From CAYQEC01 sp964416425 (lineage in GTDB: Bacteria; Actinomycetota; Acidimicrobiia; Spongiisociales; UBA5794), in contig CAYQEC010000010.1 in the NCBI GenBank assembly GCA_964416425.1, forward strand, positions 1 to 64,000: a DNA stretch of 64,000 bases. The letters are read 5' to 3'. Both the position numbers and the translations under genes were made by a program. Below are positions 35,888-44,486 of the stretch, in pieces. The notes below the pieces were generated by a model. It had not been told where the DNA came from, made no database searches, and worked only from the letters and a program-made list of their open reading frames with translations. Each line of letters starts with the position of its first letter. The stretch's first letter is position 1.

Positions 35888-35942
35888 GTTGTCACCACCG
35901 GGTATCGTGCGGTTCGGAACGTACGAAGAGGAGGCTAGAGCA

Positions 35943-37157
35943 ATGTCGGGTGCCGGCCTAGACGGGCTTTCTCAACGTGCCGCCGGGGTCGCGGAATCCG
36001 CCACCCTGGCCATCACCGCCAAGGCCAAGGCGCTGCGCGCCGCGGGCAGACCGGTGATCGGCTACGGGGCCGGCGAGCCGGATTTCCCCACGCCGCAGTT
36101 CATCGTCGAGGCCGCCGCGGCGGCCGCCGCCGATCCCCGCAACCATCGGTACACCCCGGCGGCGGGGCTCCCCGAGCTACGGGAAGCGATCGCGGTCAAG
36201 ACCCGGCGTGACTCGGGCCTCGCCGTGGACCCGTCCCAGGTGGTCGTCACCAATGGCGGCAAGCACGCCGTCTACGCCACCTGCCAGGTGCTGCTCGATC
36301 CCGGGGACGAAGCGCTGCTCCTCGCCCCCTACTGGGTGACCTACCCGGAGGCGGTGCGGCTCGCCGACGGGGTCCCGGTGGTGGTGGAGGCCGACGAGAC
36401 CACCGGCTACCGGGTCACCGTCGACCAGCTCGAGGCGGCCCGGACCCCGCGCACCAAGATGCTCGTGTTCGTTTCCCCGTCCAACCCGACCGGTGCCGTC
36501 TACCCGGCCGCCGATGTCGCCGCCATTGGAGCATGGGCCGCCGCCCACGGCATCTGGGTCATGACCGACGAGATCTACGAGCATCTCGTCTACGGCGACG
36601 CCGTGTTCAGCTCGATCCCGGTGGAGGCCCCGGAGGCGGCGCCCCGCTGCGTCGTCGTCAACGGGGTCGCCAAAACCTACGCCATGACCGGATGGCGGGT
36701 GGGATGGATGATCGCGCCCCCGGAGATCGCCACCGGAGCGATCCGGCTTCAGAGCCACATGACGTCGAACGTCGCCAACGTCAGCCAGCGGGCCGCCCTC
36801 GCCGCCCTCGAGGGCCCGATGGACTCGGTGGTCGAGATGCGGGCCGCCTTCGATCGGCGGCGCCGCACCATGCACGAGATGCTCAACGCCATCGACGGGG
36901 TGGCGTGCCCGGAGCCGCAAGGCGCCTTCTACGCCTTCCCCTCGATGAAGGGCCTGCTGGGCCGGCTACTGGGGGGAAGGAGCGCCGCCACCACCCTGGA
37001 GCTGGCCGCCCTCCTGCTCGACGAGATCAACGTCGCCGTCGTGCCGGGAGAGGCCTTCGGGGCACCCGGCTACGCCCGGTTCTCCTTCGCCCTCGGCGAC
37101 GCCGACCTCGAGGAAGGGCTGCGGCGCATCCAGGACCTGGTGCAGCGTTCCGGCTGA
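35943..37157 (+). CDS. Class I/II aminotransferase, aspartate aminotransferase-like
   Basis: The 404-residue fold-type I PLP enzyme resembles bacterial aspartate (Ib subgroup) aminotransferases. Marks are YGAGEPDFPTP near residue 39, the Asn in SPSNPTGAVY near 181, DEIYEHLVYGD near 209, the PLP lysine in NGVAKTYAMTGWRVGW near 243, and the carboxylate-binding Arg in YARFSFALGD near 380. GAGGAGG precedes the ATG. It converts aspartate and 2-oxoglutarate, or related pairs. Confidence 0.88.
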   Translation: MSGAGLDGLSQRAAGVAESATLAITAKAKALRAAGRPVIGYGAGEPDFPTPQFIVEAAAAAAADPRNHRYTPAAGLPELREAIAVKTRRDSGLAVDPSQVVVTNGGKHAVYATCQVLLDPGDEALLLAPYWVTYPEAVRLADGVPVVVEADETTGYRVTVDQLEAARTPRTKMLVFVSPSNPTGAVYPAADVAAIGAWAAAHGIWVMTDEIYEHLVYGDAVFSSIPVEAPEAAPRCVVVNGVAKTYAMTGWRVGWMIAPPEIATGAIRLQSHMTSNVANVSQRAALAALEGPMDSVVEMRAAFDRRRRTMHEMLNAIDGVACPEPQGAFYAFPSMKGLLGRLLGGRSAATTLELAALLLDEINVAVVPGEAFGAPGYARFSFALGDADLEEGLRRIQDLVQRSG

Positions 37158-37167
37158 GCCGAGCCCG

Positions 37168-38364
37168 CTAGCGAAGCCCGTTCAGCTCGCCGGCGACGAC
37201 CTGCCACGCTTCCGATGCCGGATCGACGAGGTCGTCGTGCCCGGCGTCCTCGATCTCGTGGTAGACGACGGCGTCGCCCTGCTGGGCGGCGGCGCCTGCG
37301 TACTCCCGGCTCAGCTCCACCGGTACCCGCTCGTCGGCGGCGCCGTGCACGATGACCTGGGGAATGCCGAGGGGGAGCAGCTCGATCGGGGAGGCCAGTG
37401 CGTAGCGGTCGGGACCGTCCTCCGGGCTCCGCCGCAGGTACTGCTCGACGGCGTCGTCCCCTACGCCGCGGCGGTGGGCGGCGGCCAGATCGGCGAGCGG
37501 GGCGAGGCCGACCGCGGCGGTCACGGCCACGCTCGGAACGTGCTCGGATCCGCCGTCGACGAGCGGGGGGCGGGAGCGGGCCCACAACGCCAGTTGGCCC
37601 CCGGCCTCGTGACCGACGGTGACGACCCGGGACGGGTCGAGCCCATGGGCGGCGGCGAGGCCGTCGAGGGCGTCGAGAGCGGCGGCGACGTCGGTCATCG
37701 TGGTCGGCCACCCGCCGCCGGCGCCGACCCGGTGGTACTCGACGTTCCAGGTCGCCCAGCCGCGTTGCACCAGGTCGACGGCGAGGCCGTCCATCAGATC
37801 CCGGGTCCACGGGTCGCGCCAGGAGCCGCCGTGGAGCAGGGCGGCCACCGGGAACGGGCCCGGGCCCTCCGGCACCCGCAGATCCGCCTCGTGGTGCGGC
37901 CCGGAGGCGTAGCGCATCGTCGTCACCGGCCAGGCGCCCCGCCACCGGAGATGGCGGAGGGCGTGGCGGTAGCCGACCAGACCGCGGCCGAAGATGACGT
38001 GGACGCAGGCCGGCGCCGTCAGCGAGACGCGGCGCCACGGCTCGCGGGCGTGGATGTTGGAGATGTGCACCTCCACGGTGGGGAGGCCAGTGGCGAGGAT
38101 GGCGTCGTGGATGGCGTAGCTGGTGTGGGTGTAGGCGCCGGCGTTGAGCACCACCCCGTCGACTTCGGTGGCGGCCTGCTGGAGGCGATCGATGATGGCG
38201 CCTTCGTGATTCGACTGGAAGGTGGTGACCTCGACTCCCAGCTCGCCACCCCAGACCCGGAGCGACGCCTCGAGCTGGGGGAGCGTGGTGGCGCCGTAGA
38301 CCGCCGGCTCCCGGGTGCCGAGCAGGTTGAGGTTGGGCCCGTTGACCACGAGCACGTGTTCCAT
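37168..38364 (-). CDS. aroQ: Fusion: type II 3-dehydroquinate dehydratase + alpha/beta hydrolase with altered nucleophile
   Basis: Residues 1-142 form a complete type II dehydroquinase of the shikimate pathway: GPNLNLLGTREPAVYG with Asn11, Arg18 and Tyr23, NAGAYTHTSYAIHDA, EVHISNIHAREPWRR with His100 and Arg111, and FGRGLVGYRHALRHL. Residues 160-398 form an alpha/beta hydrolase of the arylformamidase/BD-FAE type, with oxyanion loop LLHGGSW at 177-182, acid Asp344 and His376. The nucleophile elbow, normally GHSAGG, reads GHEAGG with Glu253 (codon GAG). Hydrolase chemistry may be lost or changed. The frame is continuous. The ATG follows TACTCT (minus strand, 38372-38377) by seven bases. Confidence 0.88.
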   Translation of the reverse strand: MEHVLVVNGPNLNLLGTREPAVYGATTLPQLEASLRVWGGELGVEVTTFQSNHEGAIIDRLQQAATEVDGVVLNAGAYTHTSYAIHDAILATGLPTVEVHISNIHAREPWRRVSLTAPACVHVIFGRGLVGYRHALRHLRWRGAWPVTTMRYASGPHHEADLRVPEGPGPFPVAALLHGGSWRDPWTRDLMDGLAVDLVQRGWATWNVEYHRVGAGGGWPTTMTDVAAALDALDGLAAAHGLDPSRVVTVGHEAGGQLALWARSRPPLVDGGSEHVPSVAVTAAVGLAPLADLAAAHRRGVGDDAVEQYLRRSPEDGPDRYALASPIELLPLGIPQVIVHGAADERVPVELSREYAGAAAQQGDAVVYHEIEDAGHDDLVDPASEAWQVVAGELNGLR

Positions 38365-38533
38365 GAGCCGGAGAGTATTGGATCGGACGGGCGCGTCCAA
38401 GGCATCACCGCCGCGCCGGCGCCGGCGCTCGTCGCCGCCTCTTCCCGCCTCTCCCCACTTCCCCGGCTCGAATCCGCTAGCTTTTGAGGCTGGTGGTTCA
38501 TCCACCGCCCTGGGGAAGGAGGCACCCACAACC

Positions 38534-40353
38534 ATGAAAGTCATGAAACGATGGCTGCTGCTGATGGCGGTCCTGGCCTTGGTGGCCGCCGCCTGCGGTG
38601 ACAGCACCGAGGAGACGACGACCAGCGAAGCCAGCTCGATGTTCGAGGGGTACTCGCTGGCGGCCGACAATTGCGACTACGGCGGGCTNNNNNNNNNNNN
38701 NNNNNNNNNNNNNNNNNNNNNNNNNNNNNNNNNNNNNNNNNNNNNNNNNNNNNNNNNNNNNNNNNNNNNNNNNNNNNNNNNNNNNNNNGCTCGATGTTCG
38801 AGGGGTACTCGCTGGCGGCCGACAATTGCGACTACGGCGGGCTGCTGAAGAGCATCACCGCCGTTGACGAGTTGACGGTGCAGTTCGAGCTGTGCCAGCC
38901 GGACGTGGCGTTCGCGTCCAAGGTGGCGTTCTCCGCCTTCGGGATCTTCCCGGAGGAAGTGCTGGACGCCACCGGCGGCGGCGGCCCCGAGCTGTTCGAG
39001 CATCCGGTCGGCACCGGCCCGTACAAGCTCTCGCAGTGGGAGCGGGGCAACCAGCTCGTGCTGGAGCGCTTCGACGACTACTGGGGCACCCCCGCCGAGA
39101 CGGGAACCCTCGTGTTCCGGTGGAGCGCCGAGGCCGCCCAGCGGCTGGTCGAGCTACAGGCGGGCACGGTCGACGGCATCGACAACCCGGGCCGCGACGA
39201 CTTCGCCGTGATCGAGGGTGACTCCAACCTGCAGCTCCTGCCGCGGGAAGGCACCAACATCTTCTACGTCGGCCTCAACCGGGACAAGGAGCCGTTCGGC
39301 GACGAGCGGGTGCGGCAGGCGATTGCCATGGGCATCGACCGTGAGCGCATCGTCGACAACTTCTACCCGCCGGGCTCGACGGTGGCGGACCAGTTCCTGC
39401 CACAGTCGATCTTCGGATGGACCCCCGAACCGGTGTGGTACGACTACGACCCGGACGCCGCCAAGGCCCTGCTGGCCGACGCCGGCTATCCCGACGGCTT
39501 CGAGGTGACGCTCAACTACCGTGACGTGGTCCGCAGCTACCTGCCGAGCCCGAGCACGGTGGCGACCGACATCCAGGCCCAGCTTGCCGAGATCGGCATC
39601 ACCGTGAACATCGAGGTCATGGAGTCGGGGGCCTTCCTCGACGCCAGCGACGCCGGTGATCTCACGATGTACCTGCTGGGATGGGGCGCCGACTATCCGG
39701 ACGCCACCAACTTCCTGGACTACCACTTCGGATCCGGAGCCTCGGTTCAGTTCGGCGCAGGCTTCGACGACATCCATCAGGTGCTCAACGAGGCGGCCCA
39801 GATCGCCGACCCGGCCGAGCGTCTCGTGCTCTACCAGCAGGCTGCCGAGCTGATCAAGGAGCACGTGCCGATGGTTCCCGTGGCCCATGGTGGCTCCGGC
39901 ACGGCCTACCGGGCCGACGTCACCAACGCCCAGGCGAGCCCGCTCGGCAACGAGTACTTCGCCGTGATGGATCCGGGTGGCCGTGACCAGTTCGTCTGGA
40001 TGCAGAATGCCGAGCCGATCGGCCTCTACTGCGCGGACGAGACGGACGGCGAGTCGTTGCGTGCCTGTGAGCAGATCAACGAGTCGCTGCTCTCCTACGA
40101 GGTCGGCGGGACCGCGGTCCAGCCGGCGCTGGCGGAGACGTGGGAGGCGAACGACGACGGCACCGTGTGGACGTTCCATCTCCGTTCCGGAGTAACGTTC
40201 CACGACGGTTCCACCTTCGACGCCAACGATGTCGTCAAGTCGTGGGTCGTGCAGTGGGACGCGGCAGATCCGCTCCACGTGGGTCGTGACGGCAACTTCA
40301 CCTACTTCCAGGCCGACTTCCTGTCGTTCCTGAACCCGCCACCGGCGGAGTAG
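38534..40353 (+). CDS. Peptide/oligosaccharide ABC importer substrate-binding lipoprotein (family 5), interrupted by gap
   Basis: The gene encodes the extracellular binding protein of the downstream importer. A lipoprotein signal (LALVAAACGD) and a short Ser/Thr linker come first. The parts of the SBP_bac_5 fold appear in permuted order: the segment usually found mid-protein (TVQFELCQPDVAF, GTGPYKLSQWERG) comes first, while the usual N-terminal lobe (ESLRACEQINESLLSYEVGG, WTFHLRSGVTFHDGS, FDANDVVKSW) comes last. The frame is broken only by the 100-N gap plus a duplicated 55-mer. Removing those 155 bases gives one 554-residue frame. Confidence 0.82.
38689..38788. other. Assembly gap (100 N) in the binding-protein gene
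   Basis: The 55 bases before (38634-38688) and after (38789-38843) the gap are identical. Deleting the Ns and one copy restores the reading frame (1820 minus 155 is 1665 bases, 555 codons). The gap is very probably artificial. Confidence 0.93.
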
Positions 40354-40377
40354 TCCGCAACAACGTCCGATGTGAGA

Positions 40378-40405
40378 GAGGGGCGGGGCGAGAGCCCCGC
40401 CCCTC
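40378..40405 (+). terminator. Intercistronic hairpin after the binding-protein gene
   Basis: GAGGGGCGGGGC and GCCCCGCCCCTC form a perfect 12-bp stem around GAGA, 24 bases after the stop. It is followed by TTCC only. It is likely a partial terminator or RNA-stabilising hairpin that lets the binding protein be made in excess of the membrane subunits. Confidence 0.65.
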
Positions 40406-40431
40406 TTCCGCGGCGATTAGCCTGCTGACCC

Positions 40432-41493
40432 TTGGGCAGATTCATCGTGCGCCGGCTCCTGTCGTCGATTCCCGTGCTGCTGGGAATCCTGATCGCGGTG
40501 TTCGCCCTGGCCAGGCTGATTCCGGGGGACCCGTGCATCGCCGCGCTGGGGGAACGCGCCACCGACGAGATCTGCGACGCCTACAACGACCGCTACGGGC
40601 TCAACGAACCGATCGTCCAGCAGTTCGGGATCTACATCGGTGACGTCGCCACCGGCGACCTGGGCCAGTCGTTCCGCTTCGCCAAGCCGGTGAGCACCCT
40701 GTTGGTGGAGCGGCTCCCCACCACCGTCGAGCTGTCCTTCGCCGCCCTCGTCATCGCGGTGCTGGTCGGGGTGCCGCTCGGCATCATCTCCGGGTACCGC
40801 CACAACACCAAGACCGACGTCGCCACCATGATCGGCGCCAACATCGGCGTCTCGATGCCGGTGTTCTGGCTCGGGCTGATGCTGCAGTACCTATTCGCGG
40901 TGGTGTTACGCAACACGCCTCTGACGTTACCGCCGTCGGGCCGGCTCGACGCCGGCCTGATACCGGAGCGCTTCTACGACGTCTGGGGGTGGGGCGTCAA
41001 CGGCCTCTTCCAGTTCCTCGGCAACTTCACCGTGGTCAACTCGCTGGTGACGGGCCAGTGGGACGTGTTCCGCTCCGCGGTGGGCCACCTCATCCTCCCG
41101 GCCATCGCCCTCGCCACCATCCCGATGGCGATCATCGCCCGCATGACCCGCTCCAGCCTGCTCGACGTGCTCGGCCTCGACTATGTGCGGACCGCCCGTG
41201 CCAAGGGCCTCACCGAGCGGGTCGTCGTCATCCGGCATGCCCTCCGCAACGCCATGCTGCCGGTGGTGACCGTGATCGGTCTCTCGCTCGGCACCCTGCT
41301 CGGGGGGGCGATCCTCACCGAGACGATCTTCAACCTCTCGGGGGTGGGCAAGACCGTGTTCGACGCGATCGAATCGCGTGACTACACGGTCGTCCAGGGC
41401 TTCACGCTCGTGATCGCCGTCGGCTTCGTGATGACGAACCTGATCGTCGACCTCATCTACACCTACCTCGATCCGCGGGTGAGGGTGGGCTGA
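40432..41493 (+). CDS. ABC importer permease, DppB/OppB-like
   Basis: The 353-residue membrane protein has the OppB N-terminal signature (MGRFIVRRLLSSIPVLLGILIAVFALARLIPGDP), about six helices, and the ATPase-contact loop DYVRTARAKGLTERVVVIRHALRNA near residue 250. The start is TTG at 40432; an element TAGCCT (40418-40423) lies eight bases ahead, so an internal promoter is possible. Its TGA overlaps the ATG of the next gene. It forms the translocation pore with the following permease. Confidence 0.92.
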   Translation: MGRFIVRRLLSSIPVLLGILIAVFALARLIPGDPCIAALGERATDEICDAYNDRYGLNEPIVQQFGIYIGDVATGDLGQSFRFAKPVSTLLVERLPTTVELSFAALVIAVLVGVPLGIISGYRHNTKTDVATMIGANIGVSMPVFWLGLMLQYLFAVVLRNTPLTLPPSGRLDAGLIPERFYDVWGWGVNGLFQFLGNFTVVNSLVTGQWDVFRSAVGHLILPAIALATIPMAIIARMTRSSLLDVLGLDYVRTARAKGLTERVVVIRHALRNAMLPVVTVIGLSLGTLLGGAILTETIFNLSGVGKTVFDAIESRDYTVVQGFTLVIAVGFVMTNLIVDLIYTYLDPRVRVG

Positions 41494-42428
41494 TGGCTCT
41501 CGAGATCCGTCCCGACGATCAGGTCACCGAGGTGGCGGCGCTGGCGGCCCGCGGCCTGTGGGGCAACGCCTTCCGGGAGCTGGCGCGGAAGCGGTCGGCC
41601 CGGGTCGGGATGGCGATGCTGGCGCTGCTCATCATCGTGGCCGTCTTCGCCCCGCTCATCGCTCCCTACGAGCCCAACGAGGTGCTGTTCGGCGAAGGCG
41701 TCAGCCCGCGCGACCCACCCTGTATCCACGTCTTCGGCTGCGACCCGGCCACTCCGCAGCACATCCTCGGCATCGACGGCAACGGGCGCGACGAGTTCAG
41801 CCGGCTCATCTTCGGGTCCCGGGTGTCCCTGCTGGCGGGCCTGGGGGCGGTCGGGTTCGCGGTCGGCATCGGCACCGTGATCGGGCTTACCGCCGGGTTC
41901 TTCGGGCGGCGGGTCGACAACGTCTTGATGCGGATCATGGACGTGCTGCTGGCGTTCCCGGCGCTGCTGCTCGCCATCTTCATCGTGTCGGTGACCGGGC
42001 CCGGGCTCTTCAAATCGATCCTCGCCATCTCGGTCGTCACCATCCCCGCCTACGCGCGCGTGGTGCGCTCCAGTGTGCTCACCGTCAAGGAGCAGGATTT
42101 CGTCCAGGCGGACCGGGTGCTCGGGGTGAGCTCGCTGCGGATCCTGTGGCACCGCATCCTCCCCAATTCGCTGACCCCGCTGGTGGTGCAGGCGACCCTC
42201 GGGGTGGCCACCGCGGTGCTGGAGATCGCGGCGCTGTCGTTCCTCGGCCTCGGGGTGCAGCCACCGACGGCGGAGTGGGGCTCGATGCTCGCCGCCGAGC
42301 GTAACCAGGTCTTCACCGCCCCCCACCTCGTCTTCTTCCCCGGTCTCGCCATCATGTGGAACGTGCTCGCCTTCAACCTGCTCGGCGACGGCCTGCGTGA
42401 CGCTCTCGACCCGAGGTTGAACCGATGA
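41493..42428 (+). CDS. ABC importer permease, DppC/OppC-like
   Basis: The 311-residue second permease has a short cytoplasmic N-terminus, an OppC_N helix near residues 40-62 (VGMAMLALLIIVAVFAPLIAPY), five further helices, and the EAA loop DFVQADRVLGVSSLRILWHRILPN near 205. It couples by one base to the upstream permease (TGATG) and by four bases to the downstream ATPase (ATGA). Confidence 0.93.
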   Translation: MALEIRPDDQVTEVAALAARGLWGNAFRELARKRSARVGMAMLALLIIVAVFAPLIAPYEPNEVLFGEGVSPRDPPCIHVFGCDPATPQHILGIDGNGRDEFSRLIFGSRVSLLAGLGAVGFAVGIGTVIGLTAGFFGRRVDNVLMRIMDVLLAFPALLLAIFIVSVTGPGLFKSILAISVVTIPAYARVVRSSVLTVKEQDFVQADRVLGVSSLRILWHRILPNSLTPLVVQATLGVATAVLEIAALSFLGLGVQPPTAEWGSMLAAERNQVFTAPHLVFFPGLAIMWNVLAFNLLGDGLRDALDPRLNR

Positions 42429-43456
42429 CGGCACACCCCGGCGCCGGACCTGCCCCGGCCGAGCCGGCGCCGGCGACGCTGCTCAAGGTACGCGGGCTCA
42501 AGACCCACTTCTTCACCCGGGACGGCGTGGTGAAGGCGGTCGACGGCGTCGACCTCACGGTGGAGAAGGGCCAGATCCTCGGCCTGGTCGGCGAGTCGGG
42601 GTGCGGCAAGTCGGTGACGTCGATGTCGATCCTGCGGCTGGTGGCCGACCCGGGCCGCATCATCGAGGGGCAGGTCCTGTTCCACGGGGACGACCTGCTC
42701 ACCATGTCGCTCAAGGAGCTGCGGCAGATCCGGGGCGATCGCATCTCGATGATCTTCCAGCAGCCCAACTCGTCGCTGAACCCGGTGTTCACCGCCGGCT
42801 TCCAGATCGCCGAGGTCTACGAGGTCCACGAGAACCTGAAACACAAGGTGGGGGAGGAGAAGGCCGTCGACATGCTGCGCCAGGTGGGTATCCCTGACCC
42901 GCGGCGCCGGCTCCGGGCCTACCCGCACGAGCTGTCGGGCGGGATGGCGCAGCGGGTCATGATCGCCATGGCGCTGGCGGCCGATCCCGAGCTGCTCATC
43001 GCCGACGAGCCCACCACCGCCCTCGACGTCACCATCCAGGCCCAGATCCTCGATCTGATGCGCCACCTCCGCGACAAGCTGGGCACCGCCATCGTCGTCA
43101 TCACCCACGACCTGGGAGTGGTGGCCGAGATGGCGGACCGGGTGGCGGTGATGTACGCCGGGGATATCGTCGAGGCGACCGACACCGAGCGGCTCTTCGC
43201 CGACCCGAAGCATCCCTACACCAAGGGTCTGATCGGCTCGATCCCGGTGGCCGGGTCGCGGCGGGAATGGCTCGAGGTGATCCCGGGAAGGGTCCCCAAC
43301 CTGGTCGACCTGCCTCCCGGATGCCGTTTCGCTCCCCGCTGTCAGGCGCGGGTGGAGGCCGGGTTGAAGATCTGCACTGTCGAGGAGCCGCCACTCGTCG
43401 ACGACGAGCCGGACCACGCCGTGCGCTGCTGGCTCTACCACGAGGGGGTGGAATGA
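42425..43456 (+). CDS. ABC importer ATPase, DppD/OppD-like
   Basis: The 343-residue ATPase has Walker A GESGCGKSVTSMSI near residue 58, the QQPNSSLNPVFT Q-loop region, signature LSGGMAQRVMIAMAL near 165, Walker B LLIADEPTTALDVTIQAQIL and H-loop ITHDLGVVAEMADR. The C-terminal OppD/F extension includes CRFAPRC and further Cys residues (about 301-321), the site of an iron-sulfur cluster in some members. It overlaps both neighbours by four bases. Confidence 0.94.
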   Translation: MTAHPGAGPAPAEPAPATLLKVRGLKTHFFTRDGVVKAVDGVDLTVEKGQILGLVGESGCGKSVTSMSILRLVADPGRIIEGQVLFHGDDLLTMSLKELRQIRGDRISMIFQQPNSSLNPVFTAGFQIAEVYEVHENLKHKVGEEKAVDMLRQVGIPDPRRRLRAYPHELSGGMAQRVMIAMALAADPELLIADEPTTALDVTIQAQILDLMRHLRDKLGTAIVVITHDLGVVAEMADRVAVMYAGDIVEATDTERLFADPKHPYTKGLIGSIPVAGSRREWLEVIPGRVPNLVDLPPGCRFAPRCQARVEAGLKICTVEEPPLVDDEPDHAVRCWLYHEGVE

Positions 43457-44481
43457 ACGGGGCGTCGCCGCTGGTGGCGGTCGAGGGGCTCTTCAAGACG
43501 TACCCGGTGCGGGGCGGCGCCTTCCAGCGGGTGGTCGGCCAGGTGCAGGCGGTCGACGGGGTCGACCTCGAGATCTTCCCGGGGGATGCCGTCGGGTTGG
43601 TGGGGGAGTCGGGGTGCGGCAAGTCGACGCTGGGCCGGCTCCTGCTGCGGCTCGAGGAGCCCGACGCCGGCACGGTGAGCTTCGACGGCACCGACCTGGC
43701 CGAGCTCAGCCCCAAGGAGCTGCGCGGCCTGCGCGGCAAGATCCAGCTCATCTTCCAGGACCCGTTCGGTTCGCTGGATCCCCGCACCTCGGTGGGGGAG
43801 AGCATCGCCGAGGGGCTCCGGGTCCAGGGAGTGCCGCGGGCGGAGCGCAGCGCCCGGGTGCAGGAGACTCTCGAGATGGTGGGCCTCGAGCCCTACCACG
43901 CCCGCCGCTTCCCGCACGAGTTCAGCGGCGGGCAGCGGCAACGCATCGGGATCGCCCGCGCCCTGGCGGTTCATCCCCGCTTCCTGGTCCTCGACGAGCC
44001 GGTGTCGGCGCTCGACGTGTCGATCCAGTCCCAGATCCTCAACCTGCTCAAGGAGCTGCAGCAGACCCTCGACCTCACCTTGCTGTTCATCGCCCACGAC
44101 CTGTCAGTCGTCGAGCACCTCTGCGACCGCATCGCGGTGATGTACCTCGGCAAGATCGTGGAGGTGGCGTCCCGTGACGACCTGTTCGACCGCCCCACCC
44201 ATCCCTACACGCAGGCGTTGCTGTCGGCGATCCCGATCCCCGATCCCACCCTGCGCCGGGCCCGCATCATCCTGGAGGGCGACATCCCGAGCCCGCTGCA
44301 CCCGCCGTCCGGCTGCCGGTTCCACACCCGGTGCCCGATTGCGCAGGAGGGGATCTGTGACGTGGAGGAGCCGCTGATGGCGCCGGTGACGGACGGGTCG
44401 GGGCACGAGGCCGCCTGCCATCTTCGCACCGGGGCCTACACCCACCTCGACCCGATCCCGGCCGGTCCCGCCCCGCTCTGA
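43453..44481 (+). CDS. ABC importer ATPase, DppF/OppF-like
   Basis: The 342-residue partner ATPase has Walker A GESGCGKSTLGRLLL near residue 51, Q-loop LIFQDPFGSLDPR, signature FSGGQRQRIGIARAL near 156, Walker B FLVLDEPVSALDVSIQSQIL, H-loop IAHDLSVVEHLCDR, and the oligopeptide/dipeptide C-terminal extension with CRFHTRC. It completes the five-gene importer begun at 38534. Gene order is the standard binding protein, B, C, D, F. Confidence 0.94.
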   Translation: MNGASPLVAVEGLFKTYPVRGGAFQRVVGQVQAVDGVDLEIFPGDAVGLVGESGCGKSTLGRLLLRLEEPDAGTVSFDGTDLAELSPKELRGLRGKIQLIFQDPFGSLDPRTSVGESIAEGLRVQGVPRAERSARVQETLEMVGLEPYHARRFPHEFSGGQRQRIGIARALAVHPRFLVLDEPVSALDVSIQSQILNLLKELQQTLDLTLLFIAHDLSVVEHLCDRIAVMYLGKIVEVASRDDLFDRPTHPYTQALLSAIPIPDPTLRRARIILEGDIPSPLHPPSGCRFHTRCPIAQEGICDVEEPLMAPVTDGSGHEAACHLRTGAYTHLDPIPAGPAPL

Positions 44482-44486
44482 GCGCC

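Noticed and set aside
35884..35898. A four-codon leader (GTG GTG ACA ACA TGA) overlapping the serC start
   Set aside because: No TANNNT element lies at the right distance, so the overlap may be chance.
38534..40353. Binding-protein gene as a pseudogene with a frameshift
   Set aside because: The frame break equals the Ns plus a duplicated 55-mer and vanishes when they are removed.
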